From positions 372,001-436,000 of the forward strand of contig NW_026570242.1 of NCBI RefSeq assembly GCF_019649055.1: 64,000 bases of DNA, written 5' to 3'. This DNA is from Paramacrobiotus metropolitanus (Eukaryota > Tardigrada > Eutardigrada > Parachela > Macrobiotidae). The notes below the pieces were generated by a model. The model had not been told where the DNA came from, searched no databases, and saw nothing but the letters and a program-made list of their open reading frames with translations. The position numbers and the translations under genes are program-made. Shown here in pieces: positions 1 through 10,672 of the stretch (positions are counted from its first letter, which is position 1; each line of letters opens with the position of its first letter).

Positions 1-36
1 ACATCACATGCATGGGAATTATGCAATGTATTGTAC

Positions 37-215
37 CTCTTGTAAACAACCTTCAAGTCTTTCCATTCCAGAAAACTGCACATTTTGGCTTTCCGCTGCA
101 GAACGGCGTTAACAAGTTCGCGGGTGATCCGCTTCTTCTGCTTTTCCGGTTGCGCCACGTACCATTTCTGTAGCCGGAGTTTTCCTTGCCGGCTGAATAG
201 CAGCATGAACTGCAT
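37..215 (-). CDS. AP1S: AP-1 complex subunit sigma, first coding exon (partial; gene runs off the left edge)
   Basis: Reading leftward from the ATG at 213-215, this exon encodes 59 residues beginning [19 protein letters not shown] and ending in the block [15 protein letters not shown]. This matches the N-terminus of the clathrin-adaptor AP-1 small (sigma) chain almost residue for residue. The exon ends in phase 2 at a GT donor (31-36), inside the strongly conserved longin-like fold, and the remaining exons lie outside the window. In the family, sigma pairs with gamma-adaptin in the AP-1 core at the trans-Golgi network and endosomes and helps recognise dileucine cargo signals. I see nothing unusual in the visible part. 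Whether it is orthologous to a particular vertebrate paralogue (S1, S2 or S3) cannot be told from one exon. Confidence 0.95.
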
Positions 216-1737
216 CTGGATTACAGATAAGGCACTTCAGATGAAACACGCAATAATGGTAACGTTTAAAGTACGACTTTGAAGCAAAATAATGAAAATA
301 TTATGAAATCAAAATTAAAAAAATAATCAGGTTCACTATCCAGGTAGTATACTGTACTGTGTACTATGAATTATTGTCATCACTCCGGAAGGAGTGTACT
401 GTACTTCACTAACCATTTTCGGGAATGATGTCGCGAGATCCAAGGTACAAGTCAAATACTGTTAAATGCTAAGTCGAGACGTAGTCAACAATAACAGTGT
501 TGTGCCAACAACTATTTTATGAACGTCGAAACGCGAAGCTGCGAATAATAATCTCTACCAAACACGGGTAGTCAGTCAAATACTGTCGTCTGACTCGTCT
601 CCATACTCCGAACTCCGAAGAACACTCAACGTACGGGTACGTAAAGTAAAACTTCAGCGAAAATGATTCAGAAAAGCGAAAAGATTACTGCGAAACCGAC
701 TAAAGAACAGACAAATACTTTTGAAAAGGAAAAAATAAATTTCATAACATAACATCATAAACTTTCACTTAAAATTTTATGTATTCGTCACTGTAAAAAT
801 ACTCTTCAATACTGCGCTGCCCTGCAACTTTGTCGCGACTTCCAGGTGGCAAGCCCTTACCTGACAGTTGGCATTTCCATTACACTTATTCACTCTACTG
901 CATACTGGTTTAAGAAATCGCTGGTATTGGTATTGTTACCAAAGCCGTGGAAAATCTTGTTGGAGTTTTAACGTGGCCTGTGCTACTCTTGAATGTGACA
1001 ACTTTTGATCTTTTGATTTTTTGAAGTTTTTTTAATATCACCACGTCAGCTCGATAGTTATTGATGATGCTTTAACACAAACTCAAAGTTTAGTAGGTCT
1101 CTGGGTCTTTAGCAGACAATTTTTTCGCACCGTTTTACGTTCTTGTCACCTTGTGTAGAAATTACAGTACGTGGCTGACTAATCTCTGCTGGTATTCTGA
1201 ATACATCTCGAACGTTTACAACTTTACTGTTTAGTGTTTACAACTTGGAACTTCCAAGTTGGAAGCTGAGGAAGCGCTTGAAGAAACATCATGAATGATG
1301 AAGATATCGTTGTGCACAATATAGACGCAGCGAAGAACGCTCATAATCTTTGATTTTTATAATCTTATGATTCTTACTGATCCGGATGTGATTCGTTTTT
1401 TGATTCGGAGATTTCTTTTGCCTTGTGACGTTTGCGGAACCGATCATCGGACTGATTTGTGGTCTAATATTCTGTGATTTATTTATCGGAAGACGAAAGG
1501 TACTGGAGACTATCGTAGTTTGTTGGTACGAAAAAGCTCTAATTGTTGCTGGTAATTTTTGACATGCTGATTGTGAGTGTTGGCTACGAATTGGTACTTA
1601 TTGCTTGTGAGTTGTGTATCATGCATCATGCAGTGTGGTATAAGTATAACTGGTACAGAGCAGACTATAGTTTTGGGCTAATATACGGAAAATGTGTTAC
1701 AGCTTAACTCAGCTAATATTGTTCATCCTTTGTGACC
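216..1737. other. Intergenic region between divergent AP-1 sigma and PRA1-family genes
   Basis: About 1.5 kb separates the AP-1 sigma start codon (minus) from the PRA1-family start codon (plus), so it presumably holds both promoters and 5' UTRs. I find no convincing coding exon, RNA gene or repeat in it. No clear TATA box or initiator could be assigned. Confidence 0.5.
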
Positions 1738-2885
1738 ATGGATTCTACAACTATCGATATCAGTGGGAATATGGAAATCCCGAAGAGCACTGGCGGTATG
1801 GGAGCAGCGTCGGGAATGATCCCGGGATCTGCGCCAGCTCCCGCTGCTGATCCTATTGGGAGTCATCCGGCCTTTGCCGCGGCGGGCTTTGCTAACAACG
1901 TGATCGTCAGAAAGTGAGTATCAGCGGTCCAGTAAACATCGCAGTGCTGATCTGAACGATCTCGTAAGATGAGGAATTGTTGATTGATTGCGTAGACTAC
2001 GGTTGTGTTCTGGATGTGAATTTTTATATTTTATTGTAAGTACCGAAATTCCACGCTGTACTCTGCACAGGTTATGGAGCGGACTGCAGAGCGTTCGCGA
2101 AATACCTTTAATCAAGCAGACCACGTCAACAGGTCGCCAGAATATGCGATCGTGGTTTGAATTCGGCAATTATAAACGATTCCGTAAACCGACTGTCAAC
2201 AAGCTCCTCTCCAAAGAATACTACACCGGACGGTTATTCCGGAATATCCAACATTTCCATGTGAACTACATCTGTATTTTCCTCATCTTATTCATTTACT
2301 GCGTGTAAGTAATATTTTTATACAGCATGATTAATTTAATCCAGAACGGAAAAATACCTGTGGATTGTCATTTGTCAGCGTGTTTAAATAAACACTAGCC
2401 TTGCGATTTTAGATTGACATCGCCTTTACTGCTGATTGCGCTGTTTGCCTCCGGTGGATTATTCTACTATGCCAGCGCCAAAAATTCTGTCAGAAAAATA
2501 GCGATTGCAGGTTAGTACACTTGTTTCTGGATACAACAATAATTAGTCTTTCGCAGTTGAAAATTTGATAACAAGATATTTCGCTTCTGATATGCACATA
2601 ATATTAACACTATACTTACATACAAAATGTTTTTCTTGCGTTACGAGGTTGCTACTTCTGTTTAAAGGTCTTGACGATCTTCGCTTTGCAGGTCGTGAGA
2701 TTACCCTTTTTCATCAGTACTGCGTTATCGGAGTACTGTCATTGTTGATGTTCTATTTGGTCGGAGCTGGCGGGACCTTCATGACGGTGCTGACATTGTC
2801 CCTCTTCATTATGTTGCTACACGCAGCCTTTTTCAGCATAGAAGATGACGGACAGGAATATGCATTCCAGCTGGAGGAAGTGTAA
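1738..2885 (+). CDS. PRA1 family protein (PRAF2/ARL6IP5-like), four exons
   Basis: Exons 1738-1915, 2071-2304, 2413-2510 and 2692-2885 join in consistent phase and give about 234 residues. The ATG at 1738 has a strong ACCATGG context. The first 60 residues are Gly/Ala/Pro-rich and unlike the family. After them come the PRA1 hallmarks: a short FGNYKRF-type segment, the run FRNIQHFHVNYICIF leading into the first hydrophobic hairpin, a loop with YYASAKNSVRK, and a second hydrophobic hairpin followed by FFSIEDDGQEYAFQLEEV. PRA1 proteins are small ER/Golgi membrane proteins with hairpin membrane segments that bind Rab or Arl GTPases or glutamate transporters. The call rests on topology and the loop motifs. 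Choosing between PRAF2 and ARL6IP5 would need alignment. Confidence 0.86.
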
Positions 2886-3510
2886 TTGGAGGAATGCGAG
2901 ACCTTGTTGTCAGTGTTAATACTTGCCTCGGTGAAGCGCTGATGGGAAAATCGGTAGACTGTAGAGTGTATAGTGCGTTCAAGTGGAACTAAGCGCTGAT
3001 TGGATGTTTACTGCATTCATACATTTTCTAATGACTGACCTTTTTTGGCCTTTTGGTTAATGTCCAAAGTATGGTGCTGCTGTTACTGGTTGCTGGAGAA
3101 GCTTTTTAAAGTACTTACTTGTGTCTAAAAATTTTGGCTGGATATGTATTGCTTCTTTACCATTAGTAAAGATTTCAACATCTGGTGCGAACAGCAAGCA
3201 AGTTCTGGCAGTTAGCACATAGATTCGTAGGCATAGGCAGTTTGTCAGTCAATCCACGTACTGAAAATCCAGAGTGTTTCTCTGTTTCATGCAGGATGAC
3301 ATTACAGTACAGTATACGTAAACACGATTTCTGTCGAAGCTTTTAACATTCATGCTTAACTCCTGATTGTGAGGTATCCTTCCGCAGCTTGAAGGTACAG
3401 ATACTCGTAGTCATAATACAGAGACCATATTAAACTACCTGTACTTCTGCTAAAGATTTTTTAAAGACAAGAAATGCGGTAGCATTTCGCAGCAAGTTTG
3501 TGTTTACTTA
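2886..3510. other. Intergenic region between convergent PRA1-family gene and GRL-1
   Basis: This 0.6 kb lies between two convergent genes and should contain both 3' UTRs. I see no further exon or repeat. Confidence 0.5.
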
Positions 3511-5238
3511 TCACAGCGGATGCGAAGCATTTAAACGCATAGCTGCTGCTTGTCGGCAACTGGCGGCTTGAATTTTCATCGGTAAATTAGCCGAACTTCC
3601 ATTTTGCATCCGATCAATCGCAAAGGTTGCGTATCCAGAAATGTATACCAAAATCTGCAATAAACGATAGTAGTGTTCGTGGCGGTTACACTCGTACGTA
3701 TTAGGCTACAAATATTAGTTATCTTATGGCCAGTGTCGGCAATCTAGTAATCTACTCGACAACTTCGGCAATTTAGTAATCTACTCGACCATACACGTTA
3801 CACGCTAAATACACAAAACAGCATAAGAGAACAGTAAACAAATAACTACTTTTATCGATGCAGAAGGTATCGCAGTTTAATTAAACAATAAATTATAAAG
3901 GGTACATGCTTAGTAAACTGCAGGATCGCGAGCATACCCACCATGGAAAGAACCTTCTTGTTGATTTCTATGAATCCTCCAATGGAAAAACCGTGTAATC
4001 GTTTCGATTCATTATACATCTCTAAAATTCTGAGGGTCCTTTGATGGATGTGATCCGAACATGCCTAACACCAACATGTTTTAACAAAAAATACAACAAG
4101 CTGTTCCTGTTAATTATATAACTATGGTTGTCGACCGGCTTTGCGTCCTTTCCCCTATATACAGCATTACATGTGTAGTAATTCGCGTAAGTGATTGCGT
4201 TCCGCCAACTTACATCTGTACCTACAGCACTGCATTTGCACAAGAAAGTGATCTTTTCGAAAGCGTCCAAAGTTTCGGAGCTCTGCAACAGTCAAGAATT
4301 AACAATGCAAGAATGTATTACAGCAACAACAAAATGCACTACCACTGAGCAGATTTGGTCGTGAACAAGAGTATTACTTGATCACAGATGTCGATGGCAG
4401 CGTAAAAGATCATGCTTAGCTGCACGGGAATTATGACAATGGTCCATGATGCGGTGGCAATGCGATGTATAACTTGCATATTTGCATGGGAGTCAGAAAA
4501 GGCCAACATGGCCAACCACGACGCTGCCGACATGAACTCAAGGATAATCCCCACAACTTCGATAAGCAGGACTACCGAAAACAGATTGCGCTTCCCCATC
4601 AACTGCCGAGTGAAGACGACATACGACCGGCATAACATCCAAATGTCAGTGCGCTGTTGATCGGCACTCTTATCAGTGTGACACCGCTGTATGACGCTTT
4701 TAGCGGTGTCCAGAATTTTCCTCCCGGCGGCACGTTTCGTTTGGGCAACATATGCGAATGCGGCATTACCACCGAGCAGGACCAGACAACCAAGAAGTCG
4801 AAAACTAGCATAATAGAACACTGCAAAACGCGGATACACTTTAAACGCTGAGAAGTAAGCAGTCGCCGCCGGAGTGTTATATCCGGTGACAATTTCTGTT
4901 ATAAATCGTGATCCGATGAGAGCAATTAGTGGCACCAGCCAGCGCAGTGTTGCTTCTTTGCAGCTGGCTAAGACTGTGATGGAATTCTCCTTGGGAAGAG
5001 TTGCCGTGAACAGCGTGCAAAATTGCTCCCAACGAAAGGTCAGAATAAGCGACAGAATAAACAGTCGAGCAGCCAAAATTTGAGTCTGAAGGTAGGCGGC
5101 AAATTTCACAAAAGGATTACCCTCCGAAAAGCCCACGGCTGGGAACGAGCCGGTATCAGTGAGCTCAATCATCAAGACAACGCACAGAAGGACATTGATA
5201 GTCAGCAGTAACCAGCCGACTTTGCTGCACCGCAGCAT
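3511..5238 (-). CDS. Gustatory-receptor-like multipass membrane protein GRL-1, four exons
   Basis: Exons, in transcript order, are 4378-5238, 4226-4282, 3942-4064 and 3511-3654. All are phase 0 and together give about 394 residues. Exon 1 encodes a series of hydrophobic segments, with a conserved YLQTQILAARLFILSLI block after the first one. Exon 2 is a 19-residue linker, exon 3 contains GFSIGGFIEINKKVLSM, and exon 4 begins with a last hydrophobic segment ending GYATFAIDRMQN. GRL-2, GRL-3 and GRL-4 in this window share exactly this exon plan. The pattern of an F-S-x-G segment and acidic residue in the penultimate exon, then a phase-0 intron, then the last transmembrane segment resembles insect gustatory receptors (7tm_7), which are ligand-gated cation channels. 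Family membership is inferred. The ATG at 5238 is the first in frame; a GTG two codons upstream is unlikely to be used. Confidence 0.8.
3737..3789. repeat. Short tandem duplication in GRL-1 intron 3
   Basis: A unit of about 28 bp containing TCTACTCGAC occurs twice in tandem (near 3737-3760 and 3765-3789) with one or two differences. It lies in the intron between GRL-1 exons 3 and 4. Confidence 0.6.
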
Positions 5239-6331
5239 GATCACAACCGTTTCACTGCTTAACTCAAAAGACCATTTGCTCCTGCCATGAGCCCATAATT
5301 AATATAATTTCTTAGTGAAAAAAGCAAGTCAGACAAATTAAAGCGCTATAAAATAACGTGAGTGTGTTATTCTCCTTCCTATCGGTTGTTGCCAGATACA
5401 AAATTGCCTGTGGTCAAATAGTTGCTGGTTAGTGAGTGCGATATATGTACGAATTCGGCGAAATTGGTTTTCCACAAATCGACGTCCATTAACTGCAAGA
5501 TGTACTCATACATGTACTGGCAAGGTGGATCTGTCTAGATCTGTAGTGGCAAACCGAGATCTATAGTACTAGTGGATCTATGATCTATCTATACCTTTAT
5601 CCCAAAGCAATCGCCTTGCGTTTTTCCTGGTGCACGTACCGGCTTCCATGGTCGAAAACGATGATAAGGCTCAAGGGATTTCGGTTGCGCACACAGCAGT
5701 AAATTCAGCTGCACCGGCATTTTCGCATTCGTACTTTCAAGAGCACCAAGATGAAATATGTGGAACGCCATTTTTCTTTTTCGTTAGGTAAATCTAGATA
5801 TACAGTAAGATCTCTTTTCGCAATGCAACAAAAATGAAGAAACTGGGCAAGCGCATGTCATTACTTTTGTTAATCGACCGGTTTTGACCGATTAATTAAT
5901 GTCCTTTTGTTTTACTAAAACAACTTCTGTAGTAGGTACGTATGGGTTTTTCAGAACGCCTCACGAACACCTGCAGGCCTGTGCATACGGTACTCATTCT
6001 GGAAGCGATGCAATATTTGTGTCTCGTAATCAAATAAGCAAAACTACTAGAAACCAATATAGTATTACATCTGCCAGATGTAGAGATCTCGCTAATAGTC
6101 TTAATGCAACTTCTCTCCAAGCAAAGTAAGATTCACAAAATATTTTTCTAAGCCTTCAAAAACTGTACCATGTATCATTCAGTGACGCAAAAACCAAATA
6201 AGAACAGTCCGAAGTCAAACTTTGACAAGCTACATTTCGTGTACAATAACCTTCCTTAATTCTCTAATGATTGGTTGATGTCAACGTTAACTCCCATTCA
6301 ATTCTTTCGGGACTTCCGCTCGTATTGGCGA
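5239..6331. other. Intergenic region, GRL-1 promoter side to PACRG 3' end
   Basis: About 1.1 kb upstream of GRL-1 and downstream of PACRG. Several short open frames occur, but none has a recognisable motif or splice context. A run of near-repeats of 'gatctat/gatctgt' at 5528-5590 is the only visible structure. Confidence 0.4.
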
Positions 6332-7783
6332 TCAATTTAGCACAGCAGATTCGTAAGTGGGAATCATGTATTTGATATTGATGAATGCATCTTCTCCACC
6401 GTGCCTTTCCATCAGTTCCAGAGTTTCGTTGATCTTTAAACCAAAATAAAGCAAGCAGCGTATTAGCACGATATTAAACTGTGACAGCGCTGTTGCTTAT
6501 TCATCGATAATCGCAGTATCTAAACAAAAGGTCATTTTTCGGTCTTTACCAGATCGCCCAGATTATCGCGGGTCTGTTGACTATACTCAATTCCATCTCC
6601 AAGGTTGGCTACGAAAGGAAAGCAAACATTTAGTGGGATGATATTTGCGCAGCAACTCCACGATTTTGCAAGAAAGCACAAAAGTATTACCGTAGGTACT
6701 TACGTAAGTTACATGTGTTTCAAATTTTCAATTATCATTTGCTGTAATAAGGTGCTGCATACAATTTACTTATGCAACAGATTATAATTATTACCGTTGG
6801 TAAAAGGGATCACCTTTACACTTATACAAAAATAAAGTTTTTGTTTCAAGCTTACCATTTTTGAATTTGAAGATATTGAAAGACGGAAGAAGTTGACGGT
6901 AGTAAGGTACTAATGCCTCTCCGCAAAGGTCACAGCACAGAATCAAGTGCTGGAGAACCTTGAGTGTTGTGCACATTACTTGTGGGTTGTGTGTGTTCAG
7001 GGCACCTAAACATTTAATATCACAATAGAAAGAATCTCCGTTACGCTAGCAGTCGAAATGACAAATAAGTAATAATCACTATTGTGAGCGTTTGTTCTGT
7101 TTATATTGCGTACGTTTCAGTGGCATTATCAGCTGGGGCACGACCGGAAGCACCAGGGGTCCACCATGTTCCAGGAGGTCGTGAGTGCCTTGTCGCGCAA
7201 AAAATTCGTAGGGGTGGGTGGTTTCCCTCAGTCCTTCGAAGAACAATGGAAGATAATGATGGTAATCTATTTTATCCAATGGAATCTAGTATCAGAAAGC
7301 CGGATTCAAAATAAGAAATAAGCGTTAAGGCGCATACCATAGTTGATGGTGACATGGACGATCATACCTTCCATGCAATTCGGTTCCCTCGGGCCCCATG
7401 TTCCAGTCCAATAGGGAAATCTCCCCGCTCATAGAATTTGTAAAAAAGAGTTTTTCCAATTGGGCGCGGCTTGAAGATACCGGTTATTTTGGGGAGAGCT
7501 ACCTGGGCAAAAAATCGTTCCGACTTCCGATATTACATTTTGCTATGGACGAAAGGCTTTAGTGCACTGAGTTCGTATGTAAATCTGATTTAATCAAAAA
7601 GGGTGTATCTGGAACGGATATATGTAGTACTTAGTTACTGACCTTAACATTTTTCTGCCGGCTCTGTGTCGTAAAGCCTGGAACGATTCGTTGATGGGTT
7701 TCTTTGGCTTTTGCCGCCTTGTCGTTTACACTTTTTACTCCACGAGTTTCGTAAAAAATTTGTTTATCCTTCTTGATTAACAT
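6332..7783 (-). CDS. PACRG: Parkin co-regulated gene protein (PACRG), six exons, complete
   Basis: Exons in transcript order are 7643-7783, 7368-7502, 7114-7285, 6856-7005, 6550-6608 and 6332-6433. They join in consistent phase to give 252 residues, close to the usual length. Diagnostic blocks run in order: [71 protein letters not shown] (shortened here), [17 protein letters not shown], and the C-terminus [24 protein letters not shown] is a HEAT-like protein that binds the inner junction of ciliary doublet microtubules, so its presence implies that the organism still builds motile or sensory cilia. In vertebrates it shares a bidirectional promoter with parkin. Here the next gene upstream is the GRL-2 pseudogene and no parkin is visible. 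Confidence 0.96.
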
Positions 7784-8784
7784 GTTCTAGCCGAGCAACT
7801 AGCGCTAGGAAAGTATAATTTGTTTGCATGAAGCAGCCCAGCTAACTAAATTTCAGAGGAAACGAAATTGACGGTGCGACAGGGAGCGACCAAAAGATTA
7901 GTGAAAATGAAATCATAATATTTTATCTTTTTTAGATGACGCAGATACTTAGTACTGCAGCTATGAATGGTTCCGCCCAGGACCAAGAACCTCAGCGACC
8001 TTAGGGATAGACCAAATCGCGTTGTTACAGCAACGCATAAAGAAGCACTTGCGTTGCCTATAAGGCGCCGCTCCATATAATGGAAGTTATAATTTTGTGT
8101 GCGTATCTTTGTTCTACTTGTAGCAACTATATTTTAACATAACCGTGGTACCGCATTAGCGCTATCCAGAAAATTTTGAATTCCCCTAGACTTTTACAAA
8201 AATCGTGAAGGAATAACTAGATCGGAAGGTCGTCATAGTAAATTCGACGCAGTCAGTCATATGGTCTATCTGTATAATCCAAGAACATTCCAAAGGAGTA
8301 TGTAAGCACTGCATAGCATCGTAACAAGTAAAAAGCATCATTAATGGCCATAAGTTCATAATACGGTACTACTTAATATAACTGCCATTAAGGCTGACGT
8401 TTCCTGCAACCATTTCTCGTACGCGTACTGGCACTTGCATTTGCTGCGCTCCAATGTAAAACTTATGGTTGTGTCTACATTTAATTAAATTAGAAGAGTA
8501 GTGTCCTGCACGTAACAAAATCCGTATTTCCAATATTAGGAACGTCTGCTGGGACACGACTGTACCGGCATTTTGTCGACATGCACTTTTACATTAGAAA
8601 AACGCAGCACACGATCGGCAACCGTTCGTGTACCGTTTGAGTACGTTATCATAGTGCCCGAATTAGTAAATTAATACTGTTTTCGAAGAAGCGCTTTACA
8701 TTGAGGGTCGGCGTTGGCCTTCAGTAAAGTCTGCTGGGTTTTCTGTTTTATTCGTTGAACCAATTTGACAGCTGTTAAGATCAA
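7784..8784. other. Intergenic region between PACRG and GRL-2
   Basis: One kilobase between divergent genes, presumably carrying the PACRG promoter. No exon, RNA gene or clear repeat was recognised. A 76-codon minus-strand open frame near 7846-8076 has no motif and no supporting splice sites. Confidence 0.4.
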
Positions 8785-9221
8785 ATGGGCGACCGCCACG
8801 TGCGACTGATACTGCTTGTGGCCGTTGCTGGTTTTGGGACAGTTTTCGCGCTGGATGTTTTTGACCTTAATTCATTTACAAGTCCGCGTAGTTCTTTTGG
8901 GCATTTTGAGGCCAACCGCTTTGTCAAAATGGTAGCTTATATTCAAACCCAGACGATTGCTTTCCGACTATTTGGGCTTTCGCTTATTTTTATATTTCGA
9001 TATGACCGCATTCGTATTTTGCTTACTAACGGCTTAAAAGACGAAACGATCGCGGTAATTCGTAACTGCAGGAATGGTGCGATACGCCCCTTGCAGCGTT
9101 GATACTGGTGTGTGCATTGCGCGCTGTGACGGAAATTGCTATCAGTTGGTATGATGCGGACTATATCGCGGTGTATGCGACCCTTCCGGTGCACAATCGG
9201 GTCATTCGAATTTATTTTGCG

Positions 9222-9352
9222 TTAATTCGTGGCGCTCACTGAAACTGCACTGCAGGACACATCAGGATTTTATTGCTTTGCGGGTTAAAAATGGGGAACA
9301 GAGAAACTGAAACATATGCCGACAGACTGAAAACAACCAGAACAAACGCCCC
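9222..9352 (+). repeat. Retroelement terminal repeat segment A, outer copy (A1)
   Basis: 131 bp starting with TTAATTCGTGGCGCTCACTG. It appears identical to 9642-9772. It is followed by a 35 bp purine-rich spacer (9353-9387) that is absent at the inner copy. Confidence 0.92.
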
Positions 9353-9387
9353 CTCTAAAAAAAAAGAAGAGGAGAGGGCGGGAGGGG

Positions 9388-9649
9388 AAAATCTTTGAAG
9401 CAAATTCACGAACACTGCAACTGGACAAAATTCTTACACTGCGTTACCCGCAGCATTTACTTATATAGGCACAGCCACACGCATGGAAAACAACAAGGTA
9501 ATTAACATGTCCGAGGGAGAATCTTGCAGCTGGGCGCTGGCCAATAAATCTGACGCGGTGCGATAAGCTGGTGCCGGTGAGGATGATGAAAGGAGGAGGC
9601 CGCTCGCTTCTAATTAACCGCTTTATCTTCGATAACGCTCATTAATTCG
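9388..9649 (+). repeat. Retroelement repeat segment B, inner copy (B1)
   Basis: 262 bp starting AAAATCTTTGAAGC and ending at the TTAATTCG octamer. It has the same length and apparently the same sequence as 13561-13822. Confidence 0.92.
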
Positions 9650-9772
9650 TGGCGCTCACTGAAACTGCACTGCAGGACACATCAGGATTTTATTGCTTTG
9701 CGGGTTAAAAATGGGGAACAGAGAAACTGAAACATATGCCGACAGACTGAAAACAACCAGAACAAACGCCCC
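9642..9772 (+). repeat. Retroelement repeat segment A, inner copy (A2)
   Basis: 131 bp copy of 9222-9352, joined to B1 through the shared TTAATTCG octamer. It overlaps the 3' end of the long recombinase open frame. Confidence 0.92.
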
Positions 9773-9792
9773 AAACAACCCCCAAACAGCCA

Positions 9793-10655
9793 TCAATAAA
9801 AGGATACTGGTGGTATAACGATATTGCTCCGAACGTAGCGATCCAACGCAGATGATTTCCAACGGCCAGCGGCTTGGACTTCATGATACGGAACATTGTT
9901 GGCCATAGCAGAGGACGCAGCTCCAATGCGAAAACTGTGTGTATGCACGGAAGGATAATCGGGCAAAACTTTCGGAGCGATTGCTCCAGATATACACGCG
10001 ATAAAGCGGTACCGTCAGAAAAAATAAAGAATGCCGATATCGGCGTACTGAAAACACGAACTGAGATAAATTCTAAATACGCCCGCACAGGGCATACGGA
10101 TCGTCCAGTAGATTTCAGAGAGATAGTGTAACCACTGCCAAACTGATCGGTCTTCGAGCTGGGAATATTAAGCATAACTTGATCACCATCATGCAACACA
10201 TGGCGCAACTGGATAAAATGACTGTAATAAACAGACGAAATAGCGAATTCAGAGACACGTAAAAACCCAAAATATGCAAAACAAAAGGCGCACCATAATA
10301 AGATTTGATCATAATGCGATAACGTGGATGAACGTAACCGGCATTTGAGAATGCGCATAATGTCCAGAGATACCGGCCGTCTGCTGTCCACTGCCACTGG
10401 AATTAACCGCTGATAACCTTTTAAAGCATGAGATATACGTACTGATGATGTTGGATCGATACCGCTGCGCTCAATCGTAAAATTTGAAATGGCGGCTAAA
10501 TAAGTTTTAACAGAGGCAAACTTTAAACCCCGACGAAAAAGATGTGCAATAAAATTCAACACGACCACTTCTGAAATGACAATTCGATCCAATGGAGAGC
10601 CAATAAAACGCGCAAACTGCTTCAAAGCCGACTCATAGGTGCGGCGCGTAGACAT
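9793..10655 (-). CDS. Retroelement tyrosine recombinase, with an internal frameshift
   Basis: The frame opens with an ATG at 10655, 17 bp after the pol stop. It contains an N-terminal SAM-like region, then FGFLRVSEF (first catalytic Arg) and IPSSKTDQFGSG (the conserved Lys region). The C-terminal box with HSFRIGAA, GRWKSSALDRY and the Tyr nucleophile is present, but in a different frame, which terminates at 9793-9795. The frames meet at about 9966-9975, near a run of A's, so this copy appears to have lost one base there. In the original frame translation continues to 9705 with unrelated sequence. The enzyme would integrate a circular DNA form by site-specific recombination. As it stands, this copy should not make active recombinase unless frameshifting occurs. 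Confidence 0.88.
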
Positions 10656-10672
10656 TGAGATGTGGTGATGTA

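Noticed and set aside
85-282. 65-codon plus-strand frame
   Set aside because: It lies antisense to the AP-1 sigma first exon, which is unambiguous on the minus strand.
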